NCBI GenBank assembly: GCA_017849555.1
Contig: JAFIGU010000028.1
Coordinates: forward strand, 1-64,000
Origin: Sphingomonas sp.
GTDB lineage: Bacteria > Pseudomonadota > Alphaproteobacteria > Sphingomonadales > Sphingomonadaceae
Direction of reading: 5' to 3'
Length of the DNA: 64,000 nt
The notes under the pieces are model-generated. The model ran no database searches, was not told the DNA's origin, and saw nothing but the letters and a program-made list of their open reading frames with translations. Shown here one piece after another: positions 36,396-47,146 of this stretch (position 1 is its first letter; every line of letters begins with the position of its first letter). A program made the position numbers and the translations under genes.

Positions 36396-37694
36396 ATGGT
36401 CTTGAGGATTCGGGCGATCGCCGGCCTTGGCCTCCCGGCGTTGATTTTCGGCAGCACGCTGGTCGGTTGCGCGCATGACAGCGGCGGGATCGCCGCCGCC
36501 GGGAGCCGCGCCGTGATGCGCAGCGAAGAACGCGCCGCAGCGAATGCGGCCAAGGCGCGCGAGGCGCTCGAACAAGGGAGGCCGGCCGAGGCCGTTTCGC
36601 TTGCCGAGGCGGCGGTTGCGATGCAGCCGGTCGATGCGCGCTATCGCATGTTGCTCGCGCAAAGCTATCTCAAGGCAGGGCGCTTCCTCTCGGCCGAGGC
36701 GGCCTATGGCGACACGTTGAAGCTCGCGCCGGGCGATGCGCGCGCGGCGCTCAATCTGGCGCTGGCGCAGATCGCGAGCGGGCATATGGCGGCGGCGCTG
36801 ACCACGCTGGATACGCATCAGGCACTGATCAACCCGGCCGATCGCGGGCTCGCGCTGGCGCTGGCCGGCGACGCGGAGGCGGGCGTACAGGTGTTGACCG
36901 CCGCCGTCCGTTCCCCGGATGCGACCGCCAAGGCGCGGCAGAATCTCGGGCTCGCGCTCGCATTGTCAGGGCATTGGATCGAGGCGCGCAGCATGGCGGG
37001 GATCGATCTGTCGCCGACCGAGGCCGACGAGCGGGTCATGCAATGGGCGGCATTCGCCAAACCCGATCATGCGTCCGATCAGATCGCCGCGCTGCTCGGG
37101 GTGAAAGCGGCGAAGGATCCGGGGCAACCGGTTGCGCTGGCGCTCAACGCGTCGGTGCCGGTTGCCGTGGCGAAGGCCGAACCCGTCCAGGTGTCGCAGC
37201 CGGTGCCTGCCGCGGTTACGGCGTCTGCCCCTGTTGTTGTCGCATCCGTGCCGTCACCCGTGGTGCCGAGGATCGTCTTTGCGCCACGCGTCGAGGTGGT
37301 TCAGGCCGTGCCGCCGGCGATCCCCTACAAGCGCCCGGTCGTTACCGCGCGCGCCGATGTGGCGCCCCGTCGTCCGGCACCTTTGCGGGCGGCGCAGAAG
37401 GGCGACTGGTTCGTCCAGATCGGCGCTTATGATTCGGCCGGGGCCGCGAAGAGCGCATGGTCACGTGCCCAGCAGCGTTACGCGGGGTTTGCGCGCGAGG
37501 CGCCGACGGGGATGACCGTCAAAGCCGGCGGTCGCGAATTCTATCGCCTGTCGGTCGGCGGCTTCGCGCGTAGCGATGCGGAGGCCACCTGCCGCGCCTA
37601 TCGTGCGAAGGGCGGCACATGCTTCGTCCGCACCGGGGCGGGCGACCAGACCGCGGCGTGGAGCAAGGGTAAGGTGCAGATCGCGGCGCGGTAA
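36396..37694 (+). CDS. TPR and SPOR-domain lipoprotein
   Basis: This 432-residue protein begins MVLRIRAIAGLGLPALIFG and has lipobox LVGC, so it is probably a lipoprotein. TPR-like repeats follow (AREALEQGRPAEAVSLAEAA, YLKAGRFLSAEAAYGDTL). A Pro/Val-rich linker leads to a C-terminal SPOR domain (WFVQIGAYDSAGAAKSAW, FYRLSVGGFARSDAEATCRAY). It starts 14 nt after the RHH gene, so it belongs to the ParA operon. The SPOR domain should direct it to septal peptidoglycan. Function of the locus is unknown. Confidence 0.84.
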   Translation: MVLRIRAIAGLGLPALIFGSTLVGCAHDSGGIAAAGSRAVMRSEERAAANAAKAREALEQGRPAEAVSLAEAAVAMQPVDARYRMLLAQSYLKAGRFLSAEAAYGDTLKLAPGDARAALNLALAQIASGHMAAALTTLDTHQALINPADRGLALALAGDAEAGVQVLTAAVRSPDATAKARQNLGLALALSGHWIEARSMAGIDLSPTEADERVMQWAAFAKPDHASDQIAALLGVKAAKDPGQPVALALNASVPVAVAKAEPVQVSQPVPAAVTASAPVVVASVPSPVVPRIVFAPRVEVVQAVPPAIPYKRPVVTARADVAPRRPAPLRAAQKGDWFVQIGAYDSAGAAKSAWSRAQQRYAGFAREAPTGMTVKAGGREFYRLSVGGFARSDAEATCRAYRAKGGTCFVRTGAGDQTAAWSKGKVQIAAR

Positions 37695-37709
37695 GCGGGG
37701 CCTCTCAAC

Positions 37710-37791
37710 CGTTCGGGCTGAGCCTGTCGAAGCGCTGTCCTTTTCTTCGCAATGAAGAAGGACAGCCCTTCGACAAGCTCAGGCCGAACGG
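37710..37791. repeat. Intergenic repeat, family B
   Basis: A family B unit begins CCGTTCGGGCTGAGCCTGTC and ends GACAAGCTCAGGCCGAACGG between the convergent SPOR gene and dihydroorotase-like gene. There is no nested insert. Confidence 0.8.
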
Positions 37792-37802
37792 AGCGGGAGT
37801 TG

Positions 37803-39017
37803 CTACCCTAGTTCGCGCCCGCCCTTGAAGATCCGGCGGACGCAGCCTTGTACCGGCAGGCCGTCGAATGGCGTATTGCCGGCGCTTCCTGCCAGCGCCT
37901 CCGAATCGATCAGCCACGGCGCCTGGACGTCGATCAGGATCACGTCGCCCGGCGCGCCCGGCGTCAGCACACCTGCCTCGACCCCCAACACCCGCGCCGG
38001 ATTGCGCGCGAGCAGCGCGAACAGCCGATCGAGGGGGAGCCCCTGGTCGCGCGCAAGCCCCAGCGCGAGCGCGAGCAGCGTCTCCGCCCCCGAGGCACCG
38101 GGGCTCGCGTCCGCATAAGGCAGGCGCTTTTCCTCAGGTCCGCGCGGGTCGTGGCCCGAGCACAGCACATCGATCGTCCCGTCGGCCAGCGCGGCGAGCG
38201 CGGCGCGGCGATCCTCCTCGCTGCGTAGCGGCGGGGAGAGAAGCGCGAAGGTGCGGAAATCGCTCATCGCGATATCGGACAGCAGCAGGTGCGCGGGGGT
38301 GATCCCGCACGTCACCTTCACCCCGCGGCGCTTGGCCGCACGCACCAGATCGAAGCCCGCGGCGGTGGTCACCTGCCGGACGTGGATCGTCGCGTCGGCA
38401 TCCTCCGCCAGCATCAGATCGCGCGCGATCGCCAGCGCTTCGGCGACCGCCGGCGCGGACGGCAGCCCGAGGCGGGTCGCGGTCTCGCCGCTCGTCGCGA
38501 CCGCGTCGCCGGTCAGGCCGGCATCCTCGGCATGCGTGATCAGCGCCAGCCCGAGATCGCGCGCATAATCGAGCACGCGCCGCATCACCCCCGAATCGGC
38601 GATCCAGCGCCGCCCGGTGCCCACCGCGCGCGCGCCGGCCGATTCGCAGATCGCCATTTCGGCGAGCTCCGTGCCTGCCAGCCCACGCGTCGCGGCGGCG
38701 ATCGGGTGGATCCACAGATCGGGCCGCCCGATCAGCGCCGAGCGCTGGACGATCCCCGGTTCGTCGAGCACCGGGGATTGATCGGGCATCAGCCCGACAC
38801 GGGTGATCCCACCGGCGCGGAACGCCGCGCGGTCGATCGCCGCGACGCCGAGATCGACGATCCCCGGCGCGAGCACCAGCCCGTCGCAATCGATCACCGT
38901 CGCGCCCTCAGCGGGCGCGGCCGCGATCATCCCGTCGGTGACATAGAGGTCGCCGCGCCGCTCGCCGCCCGCGGGGCAGACGATCCGCGCGTCGCGGAAA
39001 TGCAGCGGCGCGGTCAT
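37803..39017 (-). CDS. Catalytically degenerate dihydroorotase-like protein (PyrC')
   Basis: This 404-residue amidohydrolase-fold protein matches dihydroorotases overall but lacks the metal site. The usual PGxIDxHxH reads [12 protein letters not shown], the carbamylated-Lys segment reads [10 protein letters not shown] with Arg, and the usual TPHHL reads TPAHL. In Pseudomonas and others a similar inactive PyrC' forms a complex with aspartate transcarbamoylase. The ATG overlaps the pyrB stop (ATGA), which supports complex formation. A real dihydroorotase is expected elsewhere in the genome. Confidence 0.88.
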   Translation of the reverse strand: MTAPLHFRDARIVCPAGGERRGDLYVTDGMIAAAPAEGATVIDCDGLVLAPGIVDLGVAAIDRAAFRAGGITRVGLMPDQSPVLDEPGIVQRSALIGRPDLWIHPIAAATRGLAGTELAEMAICESAGARAVGTGRRWIADSGVMRRVLDYARDLGLALITHAEDAGLTGDAVATSGETATRLGLPSAPAVAEALAIARDLMLAEDADATIHVRQVTTAAGFDLVRAAKRRGVKVTCGITPAHLLLSDIAMSDFRTFALLSPPLRSEEDRRAALAALADGTIDVLCSGHDPRGPEEKRLPYADASPGASGAETLLALALGLARDQGLPLDRLFALLARNPARVLGVEAGVLTPGAPGDVILIDVQAPWLIDSEALAGSAGNTPFDGLPVQGCVRRIFKGGRELG

Positions 39018-40006
39018 GCCCAGCCCTCCACGCCGCGCGCGCGGCGCGTCAGCACGTCGAGGCAGGCCATGCGCACCGCCACCCCCATCGCCACCTGCTC
39101 GGTGATCGCCGAGCGCTCGGCATGATCGGCGACGCTCGAATCGATCTCGATCCCGCGGTTCATCGGCCCCGGGTGCATCACCAAAGCATCGGGCTTGGCG
39201 CGCGCCAGCCGCTCGGGGGTAAGCCCGTAACGCAGGCGATATTCGCGCGGGGAGGGGACATAGCCGCCCGACATACGCTCCGTCTGGAGGCGGAGCATCA
39301 TCACGACGTCAGCCCCTTCCAACGCCGCGTCGAAATCGGTGAAGGCGGTGACCCCCATCCGTTCGATCGCCGGGGGCATCAACGTGGTCGGCGCGCAGAC
39401 CCGCACCTCGGCGGCGAGCGCAGTGAGCGCCAGGATGTTCGATCGCGCGACCCGGCTGTGAAGCAGATCGCCGCAGATCACGACGCGCTGATGCGCGATC
39501 GCGCCGCGGCGGCGGCGGATCGTCAGCGCGTCGAGCAGTGCCTGGGTCGGATGTTCGTGGCGCCCGTCGCCGGCGTTGAGCACCGGGCAATCGACCTTGT
39601 CCGCGATCAGCCGCACCGCCCCCGACGACATGTGCCGGATGACGATCACGTCGGCGCGCATCGCGTTGAGCGTCATCGCGGTATCGATCAGCGTCTCGCC
39701 CTTCTTCACGCTCGATTGCGCGGCGTGCATGTTGACCACATCGGCGCCGAGCCGCTTCCCCGCGATCTCGAACGAGAGCAAGGTGCGGGTCGAATTCTCG
39801 AAAAAGGCGTTGATCTGGGTTAGCCCGGCGAGGCGCTTGTCGGGAGCGGCATGCTCGGCGTTGGGCATGATCCACCGTTCCGCTTCGTCGAGCAGGAACA
39901 TGATTTCATGCGGTTGAAGGCCCTCGATCCCGGTGAGGTGGCGGTGCGGGAAAACGGCGCCGCCGGGGATCAGGGTGGCGGGGCGGTGGTCCGACATGTC
40001 AGGCAT
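39014..40006 (-). CDS. pyrB: Aspartate carbamoyltransferase
   Basis: This 330-residue subunit makes carbamoyl aspartate for pyrimidine synthesis. It has [19 protein letters not shown] (carbamoyl-phosphate loop; the usual TRTR is TRTL here), [16 protein letters not shown] and [12 protein letters not shown]. The start may be ATG 40006 or 39997. The stop overlaps the PyrC'-like gene, so the enzyme probably assembles with that inactive partner, as in Pseudomonas. ruvX lies 35 nt upstream on the same strand. Confidence 0.95.
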   Translation of the reverse strand: MPDMSDHRPATLIPGGAVFPHRHLTGIEGLQPHEIMFLLDEAERWIMPNAEHAAPDKRLAGLTQINAFFENSTRTLLSFEIAGKRLGADVVNMHAAQSSVKKGETLIDTAMTLNAMRADVIVIRHMSSGAVRLIADKVDCPVLNAGDGRHEHPTQALLDALTIRRRRGAIAHQRVVICGDLLHSRVARSNILALTALAAEVRVCAPTTLMPPAIERMGVTAFTDFDAALEGADVVMMLRLQTERMSGGYVPSPREYRLRYGLTPERLARAKPDALVMHPGPMNRGIEIDSSVADHAERSAITEQVAMGVAVRMACLDVLTRRARGVEGWA

Positions 40007-40041
40007 CGAAGCCGGGCGGATAATAGCCGGATGCCGCGCAG

Positions 40042-40500
40042 TCAAACCCGGACCAGCGCATCGATCGCCCCCTGCAGGATATAAGCGGCGGCCATCTTGT
40101 CGACCAGCTCGGCGCGCTTGGCGCGGCTGGCGTCCTGCTCGATCAGCGTGCGCGTCACCGCCTGGGTCGACCAGCGCTCGTCCCACAGCAGGATCGGGCC
40201 GAGATCGGCGAGGTTGCGCGCAAAGGCGCGGGTCGACTGGCTGCGCGGGCTTTCGCTCCCGTCGAGGTTGATGGGGAGCCCGATGACGATCCCCGTCACC
40301 GCCTGCGCGCTCATCAACTCGGCGAGCGCGGCCTTGTCCTTGGTGAATTTGGTGCGGCGGATCAGCAACGCGGGGCTGGCGAAGGTCCATTGCGCGTCGC
40401 ACAAGGCGGTGCCGATCGTCTTGGTGCCGACATCGAGACCGATCAGCCGCCCGCCGTGCGGCAGCGCCTCGCGAAATTCGGCGGCGGCGAGGGTGATCAT
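40042..40500 (-). CDS. ruvX: Putative Holliday junction resolvase/pre-16S rRNA nuclease (YqgF)
   Basis: This 152-residue RNase H-fold protein has [36 protein letters not shown] and [12 protein letters not shown], the YqgF/RuvX motifs. E. coli YqgF matures 16S rRNA. The ATG overlaps the DUF3089 stop (ATGA), so it is translationally coupled to the hydrolase, and pyrB follows. Confidence 0.93.
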   Translation of the reverse strand: MITLAAAEFREALPHGGRLIGLDVGTKTIGTALCDAQWTFASPALLIRRTKFTKDKAALAELMSAQAVTGIVIGLPINLDGSESPRSQSTRAFARNLADLGPILLWDERWSTQAVTRTLIEQDASRAKRAELVDKMAAAYILQGAIDALVRV

Positions 40501-41594
40501 TTCGCCGCCAGCCGCCGCGCCGCGTCCGCGCGGACATCGGCCCAGAACAAGGCGTAATCGTAGACGTGGTAATTGTTGCCCGGCAGCACATAGGGGCCGA
40601 GCTGCGGCGCTTCGCCGATCAGCAGGAAGCCGCGCCCGGCGCAGCGCGCGGGTACTTCGCGCGGTTTGGCGGTCGCACCCGACATGTCCTGCGCCGGGAA
40701 CAGCGTGCCGTGGTTGGCGCTGGCGGGCGCGGTGGCGTTGGCGGTGCCGGTCAGCGGGTTGGTGCAGACCATTCGCGTGCCGCGGCGCGGCTTGCCGTCG
40801 AGCCCGGTCGAGGCGTCGAACGTGTCGAGAATAAGGGTCGGATCGGCGGGCTCGGCGAAGCTTTGCCACGACAAGAGGCAGCCGCGCTGATCGGGCGCGG
40901 TGCATTCGGGCAGCCCGAGTGCCGGCAGATCGGCGGTGCGGCTCACCGGCCAGCCGACGACATAGGCCGCAACGACGCGCTTCATGAGCGGCGTTCCCGC
41001 AACACGCTCGCGGAGCAGCCGGGTGAGGTGCAGCGCGCCCTGACTATGTCCGGCGAGGATGATGGGGCGATCCGGCCCGACCGCCTTGAGGAACACGTCG
41101 AATGCCTGGGTCACGTCGCCATAAGCGAGATCGAGCGCGCGCTGCGCCTCGGCCTTGCCGGTCATGAACGCACCGAACGTCGCCTGACGGTAGCGCGGCG
41201 CCCAGATGTCGCCGGCGGCGTTGAACGCGCTCGCCTGTCCGCGGAGGTACAAGGCGGCGCGCTCATTGGCCTCCTTGTCGTCGAGCGCCGCGTTCCAGTG
41301 GTCGCGTTCGAGATAGGAGGTGGGGTGGATGAAGAAGATCGCCGCGCCTTGCCCCGGCTTCGGCTTGTAGCCCGGCGGGGTCCAGAGCGCGGGATTGTCC
41401 TTGATGTCCGGCCGCGCCAGCCACATCTTGGCCAAGTCATAGCTATTGCCGGGCAGTGGTGCCTGGGGCTCGAACGTGCCGGTGGGAACGAACCGCCAGC
41501 GGATCAGCTCATTGCCCCAGATGCGGAACACGAACGCCGCGATGATCACCAGCGCGGTGACAAAGGCGACGACATAAAGGAATTTGCGGGCCAT
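40497..41594 (-). CDS. DUF3089 alpha/beta hydrolase-like membrane-anchored protein
   Basis: This 365-residue protein has one N-terminal membrane helix ([19 protein letters not shown]) and an alpha/beta-hydrolase-like domain: [37 protein letters not shown] with the nucleophile Ser, and MVCTNPLTG. These are DUF3089 hallmarks. The domain should face the periplasm. The substrate is unknown; lipase or esterase activity is plausible. Its stop overlaps ruvX. It is divergent from gatC. Confidence 0.85.
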   Translation of the reverse strand: MARKFLYVVAFVTALVIIAAFVFRIWGNELIRWRFVPTGTFEPQAPLPGNSYDLAKMWLARPDIKDNPALWTPPGYKPKPGQGAAIFFIHPTSYLERDHWNAALDDKEANERAALYLRGQASAFNAAGDIWAPRYRQATFGAFMTGKAEAQRALDLAYGDVTQAFDVFLKAVGPDRPIILAGHSQGALHLTRLLRERVAGTPLMKRVVAAYVVGWPVSRTADLPALGLPECTAPDQRGCLLSWQSFAEPADPTLILDTFDASTGLDGKPRRGTRMVCTNPLTGTANATAPASANHGTLFPAQDMSGATAKPREVPARCAGRGFLLIGEAPQLGPYVLPGNNYHVYDYALFWADVRADAARRLAAK

Positions 41595-41689
41595 CGCGCG
41601 CCTGCCTGCCCCAGCGGGGCGGCCTGCGCAATGGTCGGCGCGAAAGGCGGGCATTGCCTTTGCGCGCCGCACAATGGTAGCGGCGGCGC

Positions 41690-41977
41690 ATGTCAGTCGA
41701 CACCGCCACCGTGAAGAAAGTCGCGAGCCTCGCCCGGATCGCGATCGACGATGCCGCCGCCGAGCGGCTCGTGCCCGAATTGAACAATATCCTTGGCTGG
41801 ATCGAACAGCTCGGGGAGGTCGACACGCAAGGTGTCGCGCCGATGACCGCGGTGATCCCCAATACGCTGCGCCTGCGCGACGATGTCGTCACCGATGGCG
41901 GTATCCGCGACGCGGTGCTGGCCAATGCGCCGGCGGCCGAGCACGGCTTCTTCACCGTGCCGAAAGTGATCGAATGA
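41690..41977 (+). CDS. gatC: Asp/Glu-tRNA amidotransferase subunit C
   Basis: This 95-residue subunit ([36 protein letters not shown]) stabilises GatA in the GatCAB complex that converts Glu-tRNAGln and Asp-tRNAAsn to the amidated forms. Its stop overlaps an ATG at 41974 that opens a 21-codon ORF reaching into gatA, so gatC and gatA look coupled through this short reading frame. There is no strong Shine-Dalgarno before ATG 41690. Confidence 0.95.
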   Translation: MSVDTATVKKVASLARIAIDDAAAERLVPELNNILGWIEQLGEVDTQGVAPMTAVIPNTLRLRDDVVTDGGIRDAVLANAPAAEHGFFTVPKVIE

Positions 41978-42039
41978 CGATCACCGATCGCCATTCGATC
42001 CTCCAGCATCACGTCCGTTTCCGGGGCAAATTCGCATGA
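41974..42039 (+). CDS. Mini-ORF bridging gatC and gatA
   Basis: A 21-codon frame starts with ATGA over the gatC stop (ATG 41974, TGA 41975) and ends with TGA at 42037, overlapping the gatA ATG at 42036. It is framed as an ATGA-ATGA chain. The peptide begins [11 protein letters not shown] and is basic at its end. It may be a coupling device that passes ribosomes from gatC to gatA. Conservation in relatives is untested, so it could also be a chance frame. Confidence 0.5.
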   Translation: MTITDRHSILQHHVRFRGKFA

Positions 42040-43520
42040 CCATTCTTACCGACCTCGGCATCCGCCAGATTCGTGACGGCGTGCGCGCCGGCGAGTTTTC
42101 CGCGCGGGAAGTGGCGGACGCCTTCATCGTCGCGGTGAGCCGCGCCAAGCCGCTCAACGCCTTTCTCGTCGAGACCCCCGATCACGCGATCGTCGCCGCC
42201 AATGCCGCGGATGCGGCGCGCGCCGCCGGTGAAGCGCTCAAGCCGCTCGCCGGGGTGCCGATCGGGATGAAGGATCTGTTCTGCACCAAGGGCGTGCCGA
42301 GCACCGCGGCGAGCCACATCCTCGAAGGCTTCACGCCGACCTACGAATCGACCGTATCGCAGAAATTGTGGGATGCCGGCGCGGGGATGCTCGGCAAGCT
42401 CAACATGGACCAGTTCGCCATGGGCTCGTCCAACGAGACCAGCGCGTTCGGCAACGTCGTCTCGCCTTGGCGACGCAACGACGGCGGCAATGCCGCGCTC
42501 GCCCCGGGCGGATCGTCGGGCGGGTCGTCGGCGGCGGTCGCCGCGCGGATCGCGCCGGGCGCGACCGGCACCGATACCGGCGGCTCGATCCGCCAGCCCG
42601 CCGCCTTCACCGGGATTTCGGGGATCAAGCCGACCTATGGCCGCTGCTCGCGCTGGGGGGTGATCGCCTTCGCCTCGTCGCTCGATCAGGCCGGGCCGAT
42701 GGCGCGCGACGTGCGCGATTGCGCGATCATGCTCGAGGCGATGACCGGGTTCGATCCCAAGGACGCCACCTCGCTCAACCTGCCGGTGCCGACGTGGGAG
42801 GCGAATCTCAATGCCAGCCTTGCCGGCAAGCGCGTCGGCGTCCCGCGCGAATATCGCGTCGACGGGATGCCGGCGGAGATCGAGGCCTTGTGGCAGCAGG
42901 GGATCGAATGGCTGCGCGATGCCGGCGCCGAGGTGGTCGAGGTATCGCTGCCGCACACCAAATATGCGTTGCCGGCCTATTACATCATCGCCCCCGCCGA
43001 AGCCTCGTCGAACCTCGCGCGTTATGACGGGGTGCGTTACGGGCTGCGCGACCTGCCCGACGGCGCGAATTTGCAGCAAATGTATGCCGCGACGCGCGCC
43101 GACGGCTTCGGCGACGAGGTGAAGCGCCGCATCCTGATCGGCACCTATGTGCTCTCGGCCGGCTTCTACGACGCTTATTACACCCAGGCGCAGAAGGTCC
43201 GCACGCTGATCGCGCGCGATTTCGAGGCCGCGTGGGAGAAGTGCGACGTGCTGCTGACCCCGACCGCGCCTTCCGCCGCCTTCGCGCTGGGCGAGAAGCA
43301 GGCCGATCCGCTCGCGATGTACCTCAATGACGTGTTCACCGTGCCCGCCAGCCTTGCCGGCCTGCCCGCGATGAGCGTGCCGGGCGGGGTGGATGCGGCG
43401 GGGCTGCCGCTCGGGCTGCAGATCATCGGCAAGCCGCTCGACGAACAAAGCGTACTCGACGCCGCACTGGCGATCGAGGAGCGCGCCGGCTTCGTCGCGC
43501 GGCCGCATGCATGGTGGTGA
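42036..43520 (+). CDS. gatA: Asp/Glu-tRNA amidotransferase subunit A
   Basis: This 494-residue amidase-signature enzyme releases ammonia from glutamine for the tRNA amidotransferase. The motif [20 protein letters not shown] and [15 protein letters not shown] include the catalytic Ser-cis-Ser, and [11 protein letters not shown] holds the Lys. Length is normal. The ATG overlaps the stop of the bridging mini-ORF. The expected next gene is gatB, but a glycosyltransferase/methyltransferase pair intervenes. Confidence 0.97.
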   Translation: MTILTDLGIRQIRDGVRAGEFSAREVADAFIVAVSRAKPLNAFLVETPDHAIVAANAADAARAAGEALKPLAGVPIGMKDLFCTKGVPSTAASHILEGFTPTYESTVSQKLWDAGAGMLGKLNMDQFAMGSSNETSAFGNVVSPWRRNDGGNAALAPGGSSGGSSAAVAARIAPGATGTDTGGSIRQPAAFTGISGIKPTYGRCSRWGVIAFASSLDQAGPMARDVRDCAIMLEAMTGFDPKDATSLNLPVPTWEANLNASLAGKRVGVPREYRVDGMPAEIEALWQQGIEWLRDAGAEVVEVSLPHTKYALPAYYIIAPAEASSNLARYDGVRYGLRDLPDGANLQQMYAATRADGFGDEVKRRILIGTYVLSAGFYDAYYTQAQKVRTLIARDFEAAWEKCDVLLTPTAPSAAFALGEKQADPLAMYLNDVFTVPASLAGLPAMSVPGGVDAAGLPLGLQIIGKPLDEQSVLDAALAIEERAGFVARPHAWW

Positions 43521-43655
43521 TCTGACGCTGGGTGCCCCCGGAAGCGATCGTGCGGACGGTGAAACATCTGTCGGCTGTGGCGTTTTTACGACCTGCGAGG
43601 TTGCCACCGCATCCTCGATCCGTAGGTTAAGGACTGATTATCCTGCGGAGCAGCA

Positions 43656-44669
43656 ATGTTAGGGGAAGCGACGATCGACTATCTTGATCGCCCGACGGCG
43701 AAAGCTGTGGCTTCGCGTCTGACCGGGCGGATCGGGCTGTTGTCGAACGCCAATCTTTCGCCGTGGATCAATTGGAGCACGCTCGCTCCGCCCTTGTTTC
43801 ACGAGATCGGCAAGCTGACCGATAGCGTGGAGATTGCACCCCCGCCGTTGCGCTCAGGACGAATCGGGGGCTGGGCCGGGGCGCTCGGCCAAGCATGGTC
43901 GGTCCGCCACATGTTCCAGTTCCAGTCGTCATCGAAGCCCGAAACGCCGCTGCTGCTCGTGTCGGCGATGCGCGGGCTGGTTCATCGTGCGGCATTCGTC
44001 GTCGATCCGTGGCGGCCGCAGCTGAAGAAGATCGCGATCGGCGCGCGGCTGCAGCGGCTCGATCACGTTTTCATCCCCTATCACGAGGCATGGGAAGAGC
44101 TGTCGCGCGGCGGCGCGGACGAGCGCTATCACTGGCTGCCGTTCGGGATCGATACCAATGTGTTCGACAGCCACGCGGCGACGCGTGACGTCGATATCTA
44201 TTGGATGGGCCGGCGCTACGATCCGCTGCACCGCGCGTTGCTCGATTACAGCGAGCGGAACGGTCTCAATTACGCTTATACCGGCAAGATCAGCATGTTC
44301 GACGATCCGGCGGCGCTGGGCCATTTCGTCAGCCGGTGCCGCTATTTCGTGGTGACGCCGCCCGATCTCGACAATCCGGTGCGCACTGGCGGGTTCAGTC
44401 CGTTGGTGATGCGCTACCTTGAGGGGTTGGCGGCGGGGTGCCGGCTGCTCGGTGTCTTGCCGAAAAGCGGGGAGTTCCAGAATTTGCTGCCACGCGATGC
44501 GATCCTGGAAGTCGCGCCGGACGGGCACGATCTGGCGGAAAAACTGGCGTTCGATGCGACGAACACGGCGGGGTGGGAAGCGTCGGCAGCCGCGACCCGC
44601 CTGGTCCGCGAGCATCACGGCTGGTCGGCGCGCGCACATTCGATCGTCAACGCGCTCGCGGCGGGTTGA
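43656..44669 (+). CDS. Glycosyltransferase-like protein
   Basis: This 337-residue protein has a GT-B-like layout resembling CgeB/GT1-type transferases: HVFIPYHEAWEEL and HWLPFGIDTNVFDS in the middle, then FSPLVMRYLEGLAAGCRLLG, which may bind the nucleotide sugar. It probably acts on the cell surface glycan, but donor and acceptor are unknown. The gene separates gatA from gatB, starts 135 nt after gatA, and its stop directly abuts the stop of the convergent FkbM gene. This suggests that a module was inserted. Confidence 0.68.
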   Translation: MLGEATIDYLDRPTAKAVASRLTGRIGLLSNANLSPWINWSTLAPPLFHEIGKLTDSVEIAPPPLRSGRIGGWAGALGQAWSVRHMFQFQSSSKPETPLLLVSAMRGLVHRAAFVVDPWRPQLKKIAIGARLQRLDHVFIPYHEAWEELSRGGADERYHWLPFGIDTNVFDSHAATRDVDIYWMGRRYDPLHRALLDYSERNGLNYAYTGKISMFDDPAALGHFVSRCRYFVVTPPDLDNPVRTGGFSPLVMRYLEGLAAGCRLLGVLPKSGEFQNLLPRDAILEVAPDGHDLAEKLAFDATNTAGWEASAAATRLVREHHGWSARAHSIVNALAAG

Positions 44670-45494
44670 TCAGCGTGGGCTCGACAATAGCGCCAGCAGG
44701 TCGGGCTCGCGCGTCGCGATCATGTTTCCCATGCGGAAATTCTCGTCGGCGTAGCTGTAATCCCTGAACTCGACGTGGTGCGGGTAGAGCCTGCCGATCT
44801 TATATCCGCATGCCGCGAGCATGGCGCTGGTCTGGTAGAGCAAGCGGCCGGCGGGAATCCAGGTATCGCCATATTCGAACTGGATCATCCTTGGCGCGCG
44901 ATCTCCGCCGAGCAATTGGTTCGCGCCGTCGAGCACGAAGGCATCATGCCCTTCGACGTCGACCTTGAGCAGATCCGGCGGCGGCGCGCCCTCCGCGATC
45001 AACTGGTCGATTGTGCTGACCGGGCAGGTGATCGTTTGGAGGTCGCCGCCCGCGAACCATTTGCTGCTCGAACGCGGGGTGATCGAATTGGTCGTGTCAT
45101 GATCCTTGTTCCAGGTGACCTCGACCGATCCCGCCGCATCGGACAGCCCGATATTGCGGATCGTCAGCCAATCCGCATCGCGATGCCGCGCGGCCAGCAA
45201 TTCGGCGATCGGCGGAAGGATCTCGAAACTGGTGACCCGTGCCGTCGGCATCGCGCTATGCACCGCATCCGCCCATTCGCCGTGATGCGCGCCGACGTCC
45301 CAGATCGTCAGCGGGCGGGCACCGGCCCATTGCGCGAAACATTGTATCGCGAAACGCTCGCCGTTGCGGTCGAACTCGAAAAAAGCGTCATTGTGCCAGG
45401 CGCGCAAGTATTTTTCGCATATCACCGCGATGCCCTTGATCGGCGCGCTGCGCCGGTGGGAACGGATCATCTGGCGTGCTGTTCGTCCCAGCAT
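44670..45494 (-). CDS. FkbM family methyltransferase
   Basis: This 274-residue protein has [17 protein letters not shown] (SAM-binding motif), [13 protein letters not shown], and [19 protein letters not shown], the FkbM hallmark. FkbM enzymes O-methylate sugars or polyketides; on this genome the neighbour is a glycosyltransferase, so a glycan methylation role fits. It is convergent with that gene, with no bases between stop codons. The gatB start lies about 130 nt away on the other strand. Confidence 0.88.
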   Translation of the reverse strand: MLGRTARQMIRSHRRSAPIKGIAVICEKYLRAWHNDAFFEFDRNGERFAIQCFAQWAGARPLTIWDVGAHHGEWADAVHSAMPTARVTSFEILPPIAELLAARHRDADWLTIRNIGLSDAAGSVEVTWNKDHDTTNSITPRSSSKWFAGGDLQTITCPVSTIDQLIAEGAPPPDLLKVDVEGHDAFVLDGANQLLGGDRAPRMIQFEYGDTWIPAGRLLYQTSAMLAACGYKIGRLYPHHVEFRDYSYADENFRMGNMIATREPDLLALLSSPR

Positions 45495-45621
45495 GCTTTC
45501 ACCCTCTCTTGTTCTCCCCGGCCGCTATGGGCATAGCCGATCTGCGAACGGCGGCGAGAGGCCAATGGGGCCACTCGGGGCTTTTGAAAGCCGTACCGTC
45601 GGGAATATTGCGGAAAGACAG

Positions 45622-47073
45622 ATGAACGAGTTCAGGATCAAGGGCGCCACCGGCGATTGGGAAGTCGTGATCGGCCTTGAGGTGCACGCCCAGGTCACGT
45701 CGCAGGCGAAGCTGTTTTCCGGCGCGGCGACCGCGTTCGGCGCCGAGCCTAACACCCAGGTCAGCCTGGTCGACGCGGCGATGCCGGGGATGCTGCCGGT
45801 GCCCAACCGCGAGTGTATCCGCCAGGCGGTGCGCACCGGGATGGCGATCGATGCCGCGATCAACAAATGGTCGCGGTTCGATCGCAAGAATTATTTCTAC
45901 GCCGATCTACCGCAGGGCTATCAGATTTCGCAGCTTTATCATCCGCTTGTCGGTGAAGGCTCAATCGAGATCGAGGATGGCGACGCGATCAAGACGATCG
46001 GGGTGGAGCGGATCCACGTCGAGCAGGATGCCGGCAAGCTGATGCACGATCAGCATCCGACGCGCTCCTATGTCGACCTCAACCGCTCGGGGGTCGCGCT
46101 GATGGAAATCGTCAGCCGCCCGGACATGCGCTCGCCGGCGGAGGCCGGGGCCTATCTGCGCAAGCTGCGCGCGATCCTGCGTTATGTCGGGTCGTGCGAC
46201 GGCAATATGGAAGAAGGCTCGATGCGCGCCGACGTCAACGTCAGCGTGCGCAAGCCCGGGGAACCGTTCGGCACGCGGACCGAGACCAAGAACGTCAATT
46301 CGGTGCGCTTCGTGATGGCGGCGATCGAGCATGAGGCGCACCGGCAGGTCGACGTGCTCGAATCGGGTGGGACGATCGTGCAGGAGACGCGGCTGTTCAA
46401 TCCCGACACCGGCACCACGCGGTCGATGCGCTCGAAGGAAGATGCGCATGATTACCGCTACTTCCCCGATCCGGATCTGTTGCCGCTCGAACTCGACGAT
46501 GCGTTTCTCGAGGAATGTCGCGCGTCGCTGCCCGAACTGCCGGACGCCAAGCGCAAACGCTACGAGGCGCTCGGGATCACCGCTTACAACGCCGGCGTGC
46601 TGACCGCCGAGGTCGAGACCGCGCGCTGGTTCGATGCGCTGCTGGAGGCCGGCGTGGCGCCGGTGCCCGCGTCCAACTGGGTGACGGGCGAATTGTTCGG
46701 CGCGCTCAACCGGATCGGCAAGGGCATCGAGGAATCGCCGATCCTGCCGGGGCAGGCGGCCGAATTGCTCGCGCTGGTGGCGGACGGCACGCTGTCGGGC
46801 AGCCTCGCCAAGCAGGTGTTCGAGGTGATGCTCGAAACCGGTGATGCGCCGGGCAAGATCGTCGAGGAGCGCGGGCTCAAGCAGACCTCCGATACCGGGG
46901 CGATCGAGGCGGTGATCGCCGACGTGCTGGCGAAGAACCCCAACCAGCTCGAACAATATCGCGCGGGCAAGGAGGCGCTGTTCGGCTTTTTCGTCGGCCA
47001 GACGATGAAGGCGATGGCGGGCAAGGCCAATCCGCAGGTGGTTAACGACTTGTTGCGCAAGGCGCTTGCCTGA
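45622..47073 (+). CDS. gatB: Asp/Glu-tRNA amidotransferase subunit B
   Basis: This 483-residue subunit activates the misacylated tRNA with ATP. It has [37 protein letters not shown] and the C-terminal YqeY-like domain ([19 protein letters not shown]). The ATG at 45622 is the family start; the open frame upstream lies over the FkbM gene and is a chance extension. It must have its own promoter in the 127-nt gap to FkbM, since gatCA is now separate. Confidence 0.96.
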   Translation: MNEFRIKGATGDWEVVIGLEVHAQVTSQAKLFSGAATAFGAEPNTQVSLVDAAMPGMLPVPNRECIRQAVRTGMAIDAAINKWSRFDRKNYFYADLPQGYQISQLYHPLVGEGSIEIEDGDAIKTIGVERIHVEQDAGKLMHDQHPTRSYVDLNRSGVALMEIVSRPDMRSPAEAGAYLRKLRAILRYVGSCDGNMEEGSMRADVNVSVRKPGEPFGTRTETKNVNSVRFVMAAIEHEAHRQVDVLESGGTIVQETRLFNPDTGTTRSMRSKEDAHDYRYFPDPDLLPLELDDAFLEECRASLPELPDAKRKRYEALGITAYNAGVLTAEVETARWFDALLEAGVAPVPASNWVTGELFGALNRIGKGIEESPILPGQAAELLALVADGTLSGSLAKQVFEVMLETGDAPGKIVEERGLKQTSDTGAIEAVIADVLAKNPNQLEQYRAGKEALFGFFVGQTMKAMAGKANPQVVNDLLRKALA

Positions 47074-47146
47074 GCGGTTGAACCGCGTTTAGCATTTCCT
47101 CCGTCGACGGCGCACGGGAGCGTCGTCGCACCGGGGGAAATGTTGA

